DNA of 60,148 nt from Bacillus sp. Xin1 (GCF_013314535.1 NZ_JABUAE010000029.1:1-60148), one strand, 5' to 3'; counted from the first letter of the stretch, positions 25,871 through 35,143 are shown. The notes: generated by a model from the sequence alone, not told the origin. Numbers and translations: made by a program.

Positions 25871-27937
25871 TTGCGTTTTAACAATAGAAAGAAAGGTTGG
25901 CCGCACCGCTATACTCCCTTTAAAATAGAAAAAGATTTTCCGTTATCTTCAGATGCTTCAGCTATTGATCACTCTAAAAAAACTACAAGCAAACAAATCT
26001 ATCCTCTACCTTATAATAAACAGCCTCACTCTGAAAATCATTTTTGTGCCATAGTTGGAACAGAATACGTCTTGAAAATAATTGCTTTGCACCAATCTCT
26101 AATGCAAAATTCACAAACGTTTACATTATGGATTTGTTGTATAGATGTGTTTGCTTATTCAACATTGAAAGAAATGAACTTGAATAATGTAAATCTCTTG
26201 CAGGTAGATGATATAGAAGATCCAAATTTGAAAGATATTAAAAGAAATAGGACAGTCAGTGAATATTGTTGGACTTTAAAGTCCGTACTTATTGAATATT
26301 TATTGGTAAATTATAATTTGCCATCTGTTCTTTATTGTGATAGTGATTTATATTTCTTCTCTGATCCTAACACGATATTTGAAGAATGGGGTGACAATTC
26401 TACTTATCTTTGTCCACAGAGAGACCGTGACTGGGTAGAAGAAAAATATGGGAAATATCAGGCTGGGTTAATTGGGTTTAAAAACGATTTCTACGGATTA
26501 AAAAGCGTACGATGGTGGAAAGATAAATGCTTAGATTGGTGTAGTGCTAATCCTGATAAAGGAAGATTTGGTGACCAAAAATATTTAGATTTAATTCCTA
26601 TTTACTTTCCAAAAGTAAAAATCTCAAGCAACCTAGGTATAAATGCCGCACCTTGGAATTGTATTTATAATAACAATTATATAATTGATAAAAATCAAAA
26701 TAAGGTATACATTGAAACAGATAAACTAATTGTATATCATTTTGCATGCATTACCATTTTCAATGAACAGGATTTTGACCTTTGGTCTTTAGATAAAATT
26801 TCAATACCGAATAATATATTACACCTTATCTATACCCCCTATCTAGAAGAAATTCAGTTTATCCTCACAAAATTGACAGAAAAATTAGGTAAAAAAACAC
26901 AGCGCCTGTTAAGTGTTAAAGACATAAATGAGGCGCAATCTTTATATAAAGATTCACAGTTAAGAAGAAAAATGAATCTATCAAATCATTTTATGAACTA
27001 TTCAATGATTATGAGTCAAAAACGTTTAATTCAAGGTCTGACTTGCTATTATTCCCTAGAAAGCCATGGCACAAATTTTATTGTGTGGATCTGTTGTATG
27101 GATAATTTTACTTATCAAATTCTAACAAACTTAAAATTGGAGCATGCTATACTGATTCATGTGAAAGATATAGAAAATCAAGAACTCTTAAGTATAAAGA
27201 ATGAAAGAAGTTTGCAGGAATACTGCTGGACATTAAAAGCCCCTCTATGCCTTCATATTCTTAAATATTATTCTGAAGTTGATCACATTATATACTGTGA
27301 CGCAGATATGTTTTTCTTTACAAAGCCTACTATAATTTTAGATGAATGGTGGAAGTATTCTGTATTTCTTTGTCCACAGAGAGGCACTACTGAACTGGAA
27401 AATGTACATGGCATGTATCAGGCCGGCCTAATAGGATTTAAAAATGATCAAAATAGTAAAGATATTTTAACATGGTGGAAAGATAAGTGCCTGGAATATT
27501 GTTTGGATGTATATGATGTTGAGATGAATAGATGGGGAGATCAAAAATATTTAAATCACATTCCCGATTTATTTTCTAACATTAAAATCATGACTCAAAA
27601 GGGTATTAACGCTGCACCTTGGAATCTAATTTTAACCAATCATTCTTCTATAACCAACACAGAAAACAGGATTTTTATAGATCAAGATGAATTAATCGCT
27701 TTTCACTTTGGGAGTATGCAAATTATTAATGAAAATGAATTTGATTTATGGAAACAAGAACATGTAGAAATAGATCCGTCAATTTTAGAATATATCTATA
27801 TCCCTTATATCGAAAAAATAAGAAATACATGTCGCATACTTAATGCTGCTTTTTCTCTTACTCCTTTATTTGCTGGACAATTAGATAATTCCTCAGTAAA
27901 AAACTATTTCCGATACCCTACCTCACATTTCAGATAA
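25871..27937 (+). CDS. tandemly duplicated glycosyltransferase-like protein
   Basis: A 688-residue protein made of two homologous halves, about residues 56-335 and 375-655. Each half repeats WICC, EYCWTLK, a DxD motif (D157-S-D159 and D477-A-D479 in YCDSD/YCDAD), CPQR, YQAGLIGFKND, GDQKYL, NAAPWN and a late HF, at a constant spacing of about 320 residues. This is the layout of a nucleotide-sugar glycosyltransferase of GT-A type, with DxD and late His as metal ligands. The start is TTG behind AAAGGGGTG. Both halves keep the catalytic-looking residues, so it may add two sugars. No signal peptide or membrane segment. Confidence 0.75.
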   Translation: MRFNNRKKGWPHRYTPFKIEKDFPLSSDASAIDHSKKTTSKQIYPLPYNKQPHSENHFCAIVGTEYVLKIIALHQSLMQNSQTFTLWICCIDVFAYSTLKEMNLNNVNLLQVDDIEDPNLKDIKRNRTVSEYCWTLKSVLIEYLLVNYNLPSVLYCDSDLYFFSDPNTIFEEWGDNSTYLCPQRDRDWVEEKYGKYQAGLIGFKNDFYGLKSVRWWKDKCLDWCSANPDKGRFGDQKYLDLIPIYFPKVKISSNLGINAAPWNCIYNNNYIIDKNQNKVYIETDKLIVYHFACITIFNEQDFDLWSLDKISIPNNILHLIYTPYLEEIQFILTKLTEKLGKKTQRLLSVKDINEAQSLYKDSQLRRKMNLSNHFMNYSMIMSQKRLIQGLTCYYSLESHGTNFIVWICCMDNFTYQILTNLKLEHAILIHVKDIENQELLSIKNERSLQEYCWTLKAPLCLHILKYYSEVDHIIYCDADMFFFTKPTIILDEWWKYSVFLCPQRGTTELENVHGMYQAGLIGFKNDQNSKDILTWWKDKCLEYCLDVYDVEMNRWGDQKYLNHIPDLFSNIKIMTQKGINAAPWNLILTNHSSITNTENRIFIDQDELIAFHFGSMQIINENEFDLWKQEHVEIDPSILEYIYIPYIEKIRNTCRILNAAFSLTPLFAGQLDNSSVKNYFRYPTSHFR

Positions 27938-28051
27938 AGTCCATTCTCTCTTTTACACAAGTAGTATTATTTTCTAACTTTTACAAAATAAATAAGTAAA
28001 ATTATTTATTCCCTTCACCTAAAAATTTTTTAAGGAGACGAATGAAATTCC

Positions 28052-29017
28052 ATGAATAGGATTTATAATTTTGAAAATAAAACGTTTCTTATCACTGGCG
28101 GATACGGATTTATTGGTTCTCATTTAGTACGAAGATTACTAAGATCACAAGCAAAAATCGTTATTTTGGCAAGACATTCATCTAACACGTGGCGCCTTAA
28201 AGACGTATTAAAAAATGTAAAACTGTATGAAGTAGATATACGCAATAAGATACAAGTTCAAAATATTATAAAACAAATTCGTCCAGATTATATTTTTCAT
28301 CTCGCTGCATATGGGGTAAATTCAGCTCATACAGATTACATGAGTGCCATTGAAACGAATGTTTTAGGTACAATTAATATTATTCAAGCAGCAAAGTCTA
28401 TAGATTGCAAAAAGATTATTAATATTGGAAGCAGTTCTGAGTATGGAGATAAAGCAGAATCTATTCATGAAGATATGGCATTAACACCAGTAGATATTTA
28501 TGGAAGTAGCAAAGCAGCAGCCACTATACTTGCTCATCAAATTGCTGCTGAAAATAATACTAGCCTTATTACCTTAAGACCCTTTGGAATATTTGGAGAA
28601 GGTGAAGAACCACATAAAATTTTTTGTTATATTATTTTACAAGTATTGCGGGATAGAACTGTAGATTTAACTCTATGTAATCAATTAAGAGATTATTGCT
28701 ATGTAGATAATATTATAGATGCTTGTATGCTAACAATTGAAAATAATTCTATACAAAATGAGATTTTTAATATTGGAAGTGGTGAAATTTACCCTTTAAA
28801 ACATTATGTAGAATTACTCTTTAAACACTTACAAACCGATAAAAGACCCAATTATGGTACATTATCCTATAAAACGAATGAAAGAAGGATTTCTAAACCA
28901 AATATTAATAAAATTAAACGGATGCTCTCCTGGGAACCACGTATAAGTATTGAGGAAGGTATTATTAAAACTGTAAATTGGTATAAACATAATGCACATC
29001 TATATCCGAATGTATGA
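28052..29017 (+). CDS. NAD-dependent epimerase/dehydratase (CDP-sugar reductase-like)
   Basis: A 321-residue extended short-chain dehydrogenase. The Rossmann motif GGYGFIGSHL, the HLAAYG stretch, Ser in GSSSEYG and the catalytic YGSSK are present. In CDP-sugar operons the equivalent enzyme reduces or epimerises the 4-keto intermediate from RfbG (abequose, paratose or tyvelose synthases). The best Shine-Dalgarno serves a five-codon ORF (28042-28059) whose stop overlaps this ATG, so translation may be coupled. The exact sugar is not predictable. Confidence 0.82.
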   Translation: MNRIYNFENKTFLITGGYGFIGSHLVRRLLRSQAKIVILARHSSNTWRLKDVLKNVKLYEVDIRNKIQVQNIIKQIRPDYIFHLAAYGVNSAHTDYMSAIETNVLGTINIIQAAKSIDCKKIINIGSSSEYGDKAESIHEDMALTPVDIYGSSKAAATILAHQIAAENNTSLITLRPFGIFGEGEEPHKIFCYIILQVLRDRTVDLTLCNQLRDYCYVDNIIDACMLTIENNSIQNEIFNIGSGEIYPLKHYVELLFKHLQTDKRPNYGTLSYKTNERRISKPNINKIKRMLSWEPRISIEEGIIKTVNWYKHNAHLYPNV

Positions 29018-29043
29018 AAATCTATTTCTAAGGTGTGAATCAA

Positions 29044-30132
29044 TTGTTAAATAATAGCTTTAATAATGTATTTCATGGAAAAAAGATTTTAATCACAGGA
29101 CACACCGGCTTTAAAGGCTCTTGGCTATCCATTTGGTTAAAAGAGTTAGGTGCAACTGTAATTGGATATTCTTTAGATCCTAAAAATAAAAAAGATAATT
29201 TTATGTTAACAAATCTCCAAAACGACATAATTGATATTCGTGGGGATATTAGAGACTTTCATAAATTAAATAAGCTTTTCAAAGAATATAAACCTGAGAT
29301 TGTATTTCATTTAGCAGCACAGCCACTTGTTAAATATTCCTATGATTATCCTAGAGACACGTATGATATTAATGTTATGGGAACAATGAATGTATTAGAA
29401 GCAATTCGTTTACATGAATCAACTAAAGTGGGAATTATAGTTACAAGTGACAAATGTTACGAGAACAATGAATGGGTTTGGGGATACCGCGAAAATGACC
29501 CAATGGGTGGACATGACCTTTATAGCTCTAGTAAAGGATGCTGTGAACTTTTAATTTCTTCCTACCGTAACTCTTACTTTCCAGAAAAAAAATATGAGCA
29601 TCATAAAAAAATAATCGCAAGTGTTCGAGCAGGCAATGTAATTGGCGGAGGAGATTGGTCAATAGACAGAATTATTCCTGATTGTATACGAGCACTGGAA
29701 TCAAATCGAGAAATCTTTATTAGAAATACTAATGCAATAAGACCTTGGCAACATGTACTAGAACCCTTAAGTGGATATTTACTTTTAACAAAAAAAATTT
29801 TAACAGATGGTATCCTTTTTTCTGGTGCATGGAATTTTGGTCCAAAACTAAATAATATTGTCTCAGTAAAAGAGCTTGTTACCGGTATAATAAAGTCCTG
29901 GGGATGTGGGAATTGGATATCTTCAAATGTAAATCCAGAAGAATTTCATGAGGCAACACTCCTAAACCTGGATATAAGTAAAGCAAAATTCAAGCTCAAT
30001 TGGGAACCAAAATGGTCCCTTCAACAGACTTTAGACCATACGGTAGACTGGTATAAAAATTACAAGGCGTACTCCAGTACAGAAATGAGAAATTTATGTA
30101 TTGATCAAATTAAACAATATGTGCAGTCTTAA
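29044..30132 (+). CDS. rfbG: CDP-glucose 4,6-dehydratase
   Basis: A 362-residue SDR enzyme converting CDP-glucose to CDP-4-keto-6-deoxyglucose. The NAD motif GHTGFKGSWL, HLAAQPLVKYSY, the VTSDKCYENNE signature typical of this enzyme rather than dTDP-glucose dehydratase, and the catalytic YSSSKG are visible, with GGGDWSIDRIIPD further on. TTG at 29044 is chosen because the upstream GTG overlaps AAGGTG. It ends the operon. No RfbH-type 3-dehydrase is in the window, so a CDP-6-deoxyhexose is the more likely product than a 3,6-dideoxyhexose. Confidence 0.9.
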   Translation: MLNNSFNNVFHGKKILITGHTGFKGSWLSIWLKELGATVIGYSLDPKNKKDNFMLTNLQNDIIDIRGDIRDFHKLNKLFKEYKPEIVFHLAAQPLVKYSYDYPRDTYDINVMGTMNVLEAIRLHESTKVGIIVTSDKCYENNEWVWGYRENDPMGGHDLYSSSKGCCELLISSYRNSYFPEKKYEHHKKIIASVRAGNVIGGGDWSIDRIIPDCIRALESNREIFIRNTNAIRPWQHVLEPLSGYLLLTKKILTDGILFSGAWNFGPKLNNIVSVKELVTGIIKSWGCGNWISSNVNPEEFHEATLLNLDISKAKFKLNWEPKWSLQQTLDHTVDWYKNYKAYSSTEMRNLCIDQIKQYVQS

Positions 30133-30140
30133 GAAAAGAA

Positions 30141-30172
30141 AATAACAATTTTGGTAGACCAAGTTGTTATTT
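30141..30172 (+). terminator. terminator of the CDP-sugar operon
   Basis: AATAACAA..TTGG pairs with CCAAGTTGTTATT (30159-30171) with one bulge. Confidence 0.65.
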
Positions 30173-30343
30173 CAGGGTGAATATCAGTTTTCTCTTATAC
30201 GTATTAACTTGAAACATTTTATTCCTGTCAACAGTATTTCCTTTTAAGAAGTTAGCAAAAAAAACGTTTTAATATTAGGAAGATTCAATATGAAATTTTC
30301 ATTCTATTTTCTCCTTTAACTGATACACACATATATTAATAAT

Positions 30344-30532
30344 CTAAAAAAGCACTATTCGAAAGTGCTTTTTTTGGTTAATCCAGTCTTCGAGCGTAAT
30401 GTTATATGACTGTCTTATTCTCACAAAAATGTCTTTTGCATAATTAGATATGTCATCATCAAACACTTTTCTGCGGTATTTAAAATGATCATGCAGAAGA
30501 AAGACTGAATGTTTATTACTATCTAATTCCAT
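30344..30532 (-). pseudogene. IS200/IS605-family TnpA transposase remnant
   Basis: The 62-codon frame begins like IS200-type Y1 transposases (MELDSNKHSVFLL, then KYRRKVFDDDISNYAKDIF and YNITLEDW), but a short internal deletion removes the YYHL-type strand, and the frame ends before the HUH catalytic motif and the tyrosine. A hairpin AAAAAGCACT / AAGTGCTTTTT (30346-30371) overlaps the end. The right-hand flank carries the hairpin listed next, which fits the left end of such an element. Confidence 0.6.
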
Positions 30533-30601
30533 TGTGTTCTCAACTTTCTATGTGTATAGATTTATTTTAACAAAATCATCAGATAACTATAAGCACTTTG
30601 A

Positions 30602-30690
30602 CTTACGCCACCAAAAATTCATCTCCCACTTATCGTTGATCTACGCCCTTCACACGATTGAAGTGAGAGGATTCTTTTCTTTTTTAATCA
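30602..30690. mobile_element. IS200/IS605-like end, hairpin relic
   Basis: CAAAAATTCATCTCCCACTT and, after a short spacer, GATTGAAGTGAGAGGATTCT pair as a subterminal hairpin. The same sequence type occurs alone at 38.5 kb, so these are element ends whose bodies have decayed. Confidence 0.45.
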
Positions 30691-30722
30691 TCAATGATGA
30701 ATATAATCTTAGATTTTAAGAT

Positions 30723-31445
30723 TCATGCATTTAAATCTGTTATGGCAGGAACATTAATTTCCTTTACACATGAAACAGGTGATAAATTCATAACACATTG
30801 GACAATCGCTACAATGTCTTGTACAGGAATACGTGTACCTTCATACAACATAATTGCCTTTTCTGCACCTTCTTCATAAGGGACTTCAGCACCAAGCTCT
30901 CCTGGATTTATACACGTTACAGAGATCTTGTCTTTTCTTACATGCTCACGCAAAGCATTCGTAATGCCACGTAAGCCAAATTTAGATGTGACAAATGAAA
31001 CTTGTGCATTATTCGTATGATCTAACCCTGCTGTTGAGCCAATTAAAATAATTTTTCCGTTTTCCGCCTGTCTTACATTAGGTAAAAGCGCCTGAATATA
31101 AGTAATAGTAGAGGTTAAATTAATATTGATTAAGCTCGAAATATCTTCAATTTCATCCTTATCAAACGTATAATCATCTTCAAAACCACGCTTTTCCCAT
31201 ACGCCGACATTATAGATTAATACATCAATAGGGACACCTTTTAACGTTTCTTTTAAATAAGAAATTTGTTGTTGACTAGATAAATCAATTGCGAGCCATT
31301 TACGATTGACACCATCATTTATATCTAAACTACTTGGCCTAGTGCGTGATACTATCCATACTGTATCTCCCTTTGTAGGCAAGCCTTTTACAAATGCATC
31401 GCCTAATCCTTGGCTTGCTCCAAATATAATAAAGTTCTTGCTCAT
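30723..31445 (-). CDS. short-chain dehydrogenase/reductase with Tyr-to-Phe change
   Basis: A 240-residue classical SDR. The NAD(P) motif is GASQGLG and the later NVG and LIGSTAG (active Ser) motifs are present. The catalytic YxxxK is replaced by FVTSK: the codon is TTT, read on the minus strand near 30997. Loss of this Tyr normally abolishes SDR catalysis, so the protein may bind rather than reduce, or be decaying. The ATG at 31445 has AAGGAGTG ahead. Confidence 0.8.
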   Translation of the reverse strand: MSKNFIIFGASQGLGDAFVKGLPTKGDTVWIVSRTRPSSLDINDGVNRKWLAIDLSSQQQISYLKETLKGVPIDVLIYNVGVWEKRGFEDDYTFDKDEIEDISSLININLTSTITYIQALLPNVRQAENGKIILIGSTAGLDHTNNAQVSFVTSKFGLRGITNALREHVRKDKISVTCINPGELGAEVPYEEGAEKAIMLYEGTRIPVQDIVAIVQCVMNLSPVSCVKEINVPAITDLNA

Positions 31446-31495
31446 CCCATCACTCCTTCTTAACAACTAAAGTAATCCTGTATAGGGGTACTCAA

Positions 31496-31867
31496 CTACT
31501 TGTATGTCATTTCAAAAGTCTCTTTCTTTACATCCCATTCAATTGTAACAAGAAACACTTCTTCCTTATCATGCACTGCACAGCCTGAACATGATGATTT
31601 TAATTGAATCGTTCCTCTATCAATGAATCCTGTTCCTTCTTGATTGCCACTATTACTTTCAACTTTCCATTTCACTTCATTAACTTTTTCTTTATCTTTT
31701 CCTTTGTAAGTAATCGTACCTTCACCAGACTCACTCGTATCTGTTTGTGAAATAATATATTTTCCTTTCCAATGCTTACTTTCTCCATCATATGAATAGG
31801 TGCGATTATAGCTATTTAACGGTAAGAAATATATCATTACACTAAACAGCATTTTGATTTCCCTCAT
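31496..31867 (-). CDS. hypothetical exported or membrane-anchored protein
   Basis: A 123-residue protein. The N-terminus MREIKMLFSVMIYFLPLNS is a short signal-like hydrophobic segment; where a lipoprotein cysteine would be expected there is only LNSYN, so the lipobox may have eroded. The rest is beta-rich, with KGKYIISQ, GEGTITYKG, and two cysteines in SSCSGC. The ATG at 31867 has GGAGTGG ahead. It follows aiiA at 62 bp on the same strand and may be cotranscribed. Confidence 0.55.
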   Translation of the reverse strand: MREIKMLFSVMIYFLPLNSYNRTYSYDGESKHWKGKYIISQTDTSESGEGTITYKGKDKEKVNEVKWKVESNSGNQEGTGFIDRGTIQLKSSCSGCAVHDKEEVFLVTIEWDVKKETFEMTYK

Positions 31868-31929
31868 ACCTTCCACTCCAAAACTCAATATGGAAAAAGG
31901 GGGAGTTTTATTTCTACAAAATGAGTACA

Positions 31930-32682
31930 TTATAAAAATTCAGGGAATGTTTTACAACTTTTCTCTTGTTCCATATCATGTCCAAAGAAAACGATTGGTT
32001 TTTCATCCAAAACAATTTCTTTTAATCGTTTAATAGATTTTGAGGTCATTTCTGAATCAAATCCTGCGAATGGGACTTCCTGTTCAAAATTTTCCTGTGT
32101 GTATGATGCATCAATTGTGAGCAAAACAGAACCTGACTTTTCTGTTTTAACGAATACTGATTGATGCCCTGGGGAATGCCCCGGCGTATAGAGCAACTGA
32201 ACACCTGGCATTACTTCATAATCTCCCTCAATTATTTGATAGTTCAACCTTGGTAATATGCATTCCTTTAAATATTCTTCTCTATGTAAAGCAGCATCAT
32301 GTTCAGTTCGTTGCACAATAATAGGTGTATGGGCAAAGCTTCCATTCCCTCCAGCATGATCAAAATGTAAATGAGAACTTATAATACAGAGAAGATCCTC
32401 AGGCGCATAGCCTACTCGTTTTAAAATATTTACAATTCTATCATCCGGCTTCATTTTAGGAAGAATCTGTCCTTCAACATATGTCCCCTTAAAAAAATCT
32501 TCATTATCTACTGCGCTTTCCGGCATTCCTGTGTCTATCAAAATTAGGCCTTCTTTTGTTTCTAAAAGATAGCACCATACTGGTAAATTCAAAAGTTTAC
32601 CAGGAGTAAGCGTACTATTAACAGAAGAATGATCCAACATGCAGCGGCCAGCTGGTAAAAAGTATAGTTTTTTAACGGTCAT
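31930..32682 (-). CDS. aiiA: N-acyl homoserine lactone lactonase
   Basis: A 250-residue metallo-beta-lactamase-fold enzyme that opens the lactone ring of acyl-homoserine lactones and so quenches Gram-negative quorum sensing. The zinc ligands are in SHLHFDHAGG (residues about 103-112), the His of PGHSPGHQ, the Asp of LLTIDAS and the His of FFGHD. Length and sequence match AiiA of B. thuringiensis closely. The ribosome site GAAGGTGG precedes the ATG. Confidence 0.95.
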   Translation of the reverse strand: MTVKKLYFLPAGRCMLDHSSVNSTLTPGKLLNLPVWCYLLETKEGLILIDTGMPESAVDNEDFFKGTYVEGQILPKMKPDDRIVNILKRVGYAPEDLLCIISSHLHFDHAGGNGSFAHTPIIVQRTEHDAALHREEYLKECILPRLNYQIIEGDYEVMPGVQLLYTPGHSPGHQSVFVKTEKSGSVLLTIDASYTQENFEQEVPFAGFDSEMTSKSIKRLKEIVLDEKPIVFFGHDMEQEKSCKTFPEFL

Positions 32683-33095
32683 TCTATATCCACCTTCTCA
32701 TGTCAATTTGGATGAAACAATACAGTAATACTTCCGCTAATAGCAAACTTTCTCCTTCTATCTCTTTTTTCACTATAAACTTTTCTTTATATTTTCATTT
32801 ATCCATCCCCGCATCATCAGCAATTCCTCATTTGAAGCAGTTCCTTCCCCATATCTCACTTTTCCATAAATCGGAATAATATCATCGCTTTTACGAATAC
32901 GAGAAAACCACATTTTATTTCTTTGAATGTATAAATACATATACATTTTTCTCTTTCTATTACATTACAAAATTATTATTTCATTACCAGTGTTTCTATT
33001 TCCTTACTAACATTTTAAAGCCTAATAACATATTAGAAAAGTCGCTTTCATTCCTTTTAAAATAGGTGTTGGTATTACAGCCAGGAGGTGAAAAC
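32683..33095. other. gap between aiiA and the acyltransferase
   Basis: Apart from the small minus-strand ORF at 32773-32946 nothing is seen; AT-rich flanks probably hold the two divergent promoters. Confidence 0.4.
32773..32946 (-). CDS. small hypothetical ORF, 57 residues
   Basis: An ATG-initiated frame (MYMYLYIQRNKMWFSRIRKS) ending in NEELLMMRGWINENIKKSL. Composition is protein-like, with basic and aromatic residues, but the ribosome site is weak, so it may be the tail of a decayed gene. No family recognised. Confidence 0.35.
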   Translation of the reverse strand: MYMYLYIQRNKMWFSRIRKSDDIIPIYGKVRYGEGTASNEELLMMRGWINENIKKSL

Positions 33096-34157
33096 ATGAT
33101 AGATCAAAAACGTGAATTGTGGCTTGATTCAGCAAAAGGATTTGCAATGATCCTTGTTGTTGCAGGACATGCTTACAATCATAACAGCTTTATAACCTAT
33201 ATCTATTGGTTTCATATGCCTGCCTTTTTTTTGTTTAGTGGTTATGTATCTAGGCCGGTAGAGCGGTGGTCACAAATCGGACCTTATCTAAAAAGAAGAG
33301 CACATAGTCTTCTCATTCCTTATATAACGTACTTAGGTCTCTTTACAATCATTCGCTATGTAGAAGAACTAGTACAAGGGAATGTTTCTTTAAGTTGGTA
33401 TATAGAAGACATTGGAAACGTACTGTTTGGTGGAAGGTTTATTACAAGCTATTACGGAGTATTTTGGTTTGTAACTTGTCTGTTCTTTACACAAGTATTA
33501 TTCCTTGTTATATTTCTTATTTTTAAAAGAACAAAAACCCGCTTGTTGTTTATTATACTCTTATATATAGTGTCTCATATTGAAGGAAGTTATATCGGTA
33601 CATTGGGCGGCTTAGAGCCTTCTCTACATGTATGGATCCCTTGGAATATAGATGTGTCTATGCTTGCCCTTGTATATTATAGTATAGGGTATTATATAAA
33701 ACCGTATGTACAACAAATCCCTTCTGTACTTACAGGGTTCTGCATCTTATTGATAATTGGATTTATTACAATTCAGGAACTGAATCTGATGGATTATCAT
33801 TTAAGTATGAAGTATGTATCATATGAACACTATGGTTTGGATGTAGTGATTCCGTTAGTAATGACCATAGCATATTGCGGGATATTCCAGCTCATGAAAT
33901 CTGGAAAAATCCTATCGCTTTTTTCTCTTATTAACAAAAAAGGCATGGCTATCATGTATATGCACATAGGGGTTAATAAAATCCTCCTTCAATTTATAGA
34001 TTACGGAAATATAATTTATACAATTGTAGGAGTAACAATCCCCCTATTCATTACTATCTTTATTCTAGAGAAAAAAGATAAAGTTAGGAATCTCTTCTTA
34101 GTTATTATGCAAAGGCGTAGTGAATTAAGACACTCTAGAGGGATGAGAACAGGATAA
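33096..34157 (+). CDS. membrane acyltransferase, acyltransferase_3 family
   Basis: A 353-residue protein with about ten membrane helices, related to sugar O-acetyltransferases such as those for fucose and exopolysaccharides. The N-terminal block WLDSAKGFAMILVVAGH, with the family's active-site His, and FHMPAFFLFSGY are characteristic. The ATG at 33096 has a perfect AGGAGGTG ahead; a TTG 30 bases earlier is less likely. It may acetylate a surface glycan, perhaps the one made by the nearby CDP-sugar operon, but that link is only by position. Confidence 0.82.
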   Translation: MIDQKRELWLDSAKGFAMILVVAGHAYNHNSFITYIYWFHMPAFFLFSGYVSRPVERWSQIGPYLKRRAHSLLIPYITYLGLFTIIRYVEELVQGNVSLSWYIEDIGNVLFGGRFITSYYGVFWFVTCLFFTQVLFLVIFLIFKRTKTRLLFIILLYIVSHIEGSYIGTLGGLEPSLHVWIPWNIDVSMLALVYYSIGYYIKPYVQQIPSVLTGFCILLIIGFITIQELNLMDYHLSMKYVSYEHYGLDVVIPLVMTIAYCGIFQLMKSGKILSLFSLINKKGMAIMYMHIGVNKILLQFIDYGNIIYTIVGVTIPLFITIFILEKKDKVRNLFLVIMQRRSELRHSRGMRTG

Positions 34158-34312
34158 AGTGAAACTTCCATCAGTGGGGTTTTTCTTCATCCCCACTGAT
34201 AGTTAGCCCTCACCAATCGTACTTTTACGGACAGTTGATTCCCCACTTACTTTCTTTACTGCTGCTGAATTTTGAGATGGGGGTCTTACTGCCCGTTAAT
34301 GCGGGATAAATA
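34158..34312. repeat. dispersed repeat, uninterrupted copy
   Basis: From GTGAAACTTCCATCAGTGGG through CTCACCAATCGTACTTTTAC to GCCCGTTAATGCGGGATAAA. Contains nested hairpins (CAGTGGGG/CCCCACTG). A second copy with an insert lies at 35346-35636. Confidence 0.7.
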
Positions 34313-34330
34313 GTGTATACAACTCTCTAT

Positions 34331-34361
34331 ACAAAAAAAGATGTCTAAATTAGACATCTTT
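34331..34361 (-). terminator. terminator of the lipoprotein gene
   Basis: AAAAAGATGTCTAA pairs with TTAGACATCTTTT, adjoining the stop codon. Confidence 0.8.
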
Positions 34362-34889
34362 TCATTTAGATACTAAATTAGCAAGTTTCCAATGGATATC
34401 TCCAAATGGATCAAGCTTGCTATCCATATATAGATACATACTATTGAAATCTTTTGGTGGATTTTCCATCTTAAATGAAACGTCAAAAGTTAAAGAGTAG
34501 CCTGCTGGAACACTTTTGAATTTCTCTTCGTACATAGGCATAACTTGACCTTCATATTTTTCTCCCGTCTTTTCATCTTTAACAAAATACTGTATTTCTG
34601 AAAGATCAATTGCTTTTTCATCAGCCCGAGCATTATTAATCGTAACACGAGCTACAATGCGCTCTATTCCATCTACTTTTTCATATTTTGCATTTTCAAC
34701 TGTTGCTCTGTAGTACCCACCTTTTGCAATTTCTCCATATAGTAGTGCATCCTTCTCCATTTTGTTCTCTTCAGACACTTCTTTTGATTGAGTAGTTACT
34801 TCTTGCTTTGTTGTCGTTTGTTCACTACAAGCTACCGTTAAACTTGTAAGTAAAAATGCTGTACATGTTACTTTTAGTAAAGATTTCAT
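34362..34889 (-). CDS. lipoprotein with Ig-like (DUF4352-type) domain
   Basis: A 175-residue lipoprotein. The signal peptide MKSLLKVTCTAFLLTSL ends in the lipobox TVAC, with Cys at about residue 21 followed by a Ser/Thr/Lys-rich linker. The folded part (residues about 50-175) is beta-rich, resembling telomeric-repeat-factor-like DUF4352 domains of Gram-positive cell-surface proteins. Function unknown. It has its own terminator, and its upstream region (34930-35025) is duplicated at 35690-35785. Confidence 0.7.
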   Translation of the reverse strand: MKSLLKVTCTAFLLTSLTVACSEQTTTKQEVTTQSKEVSEENKMEKDALLYGEIAKGGYYRATVENAKYEKVDGIERIVARVTINNARADEKAIDLSEIQYFVKDEKTGEKYEGQVMPMYEEKFKSVPAGYSLTFDVSFKMENPPKDFNSMYLYMDSKLDPFGDIHWKLANLVSK

Positions 34890-34929
34890 AGAACTCCCTT
34901 TCCCTATCCAAAAAATTAAAACACAGGAA

Positions 34930-35025
34930 TAATTTTACTCCAAAAGATAGATAGAAAGGAAGACTTTTTAGGGAATTTGTTTTTATTCCCAGAACGCTGA
35001 TTATGTCAATGAAAAGTTCCTTAAG
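34930..35025. repeat. duplicated segment, copy 1
   Basis: Shares ATAATTTTAC...GATAGATAGAAAG, GGGAATTTGTTTT and AGAACGCTGATTATGT with copy 2, 760 bp away. It is the upstream region of the lipoprotein gene. Confidence 0.65.
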
Positions 35026-35143
35026 TATTTCTAATGTACTCTTTGTAAATGATTAGCCAAGTGTTCAGAAACAAGAATGGTATAAACCTTCACAACAGAG
35101 TAATAATACCAGTATAAAGTAACGATCTATTTAAGGAGGAACA

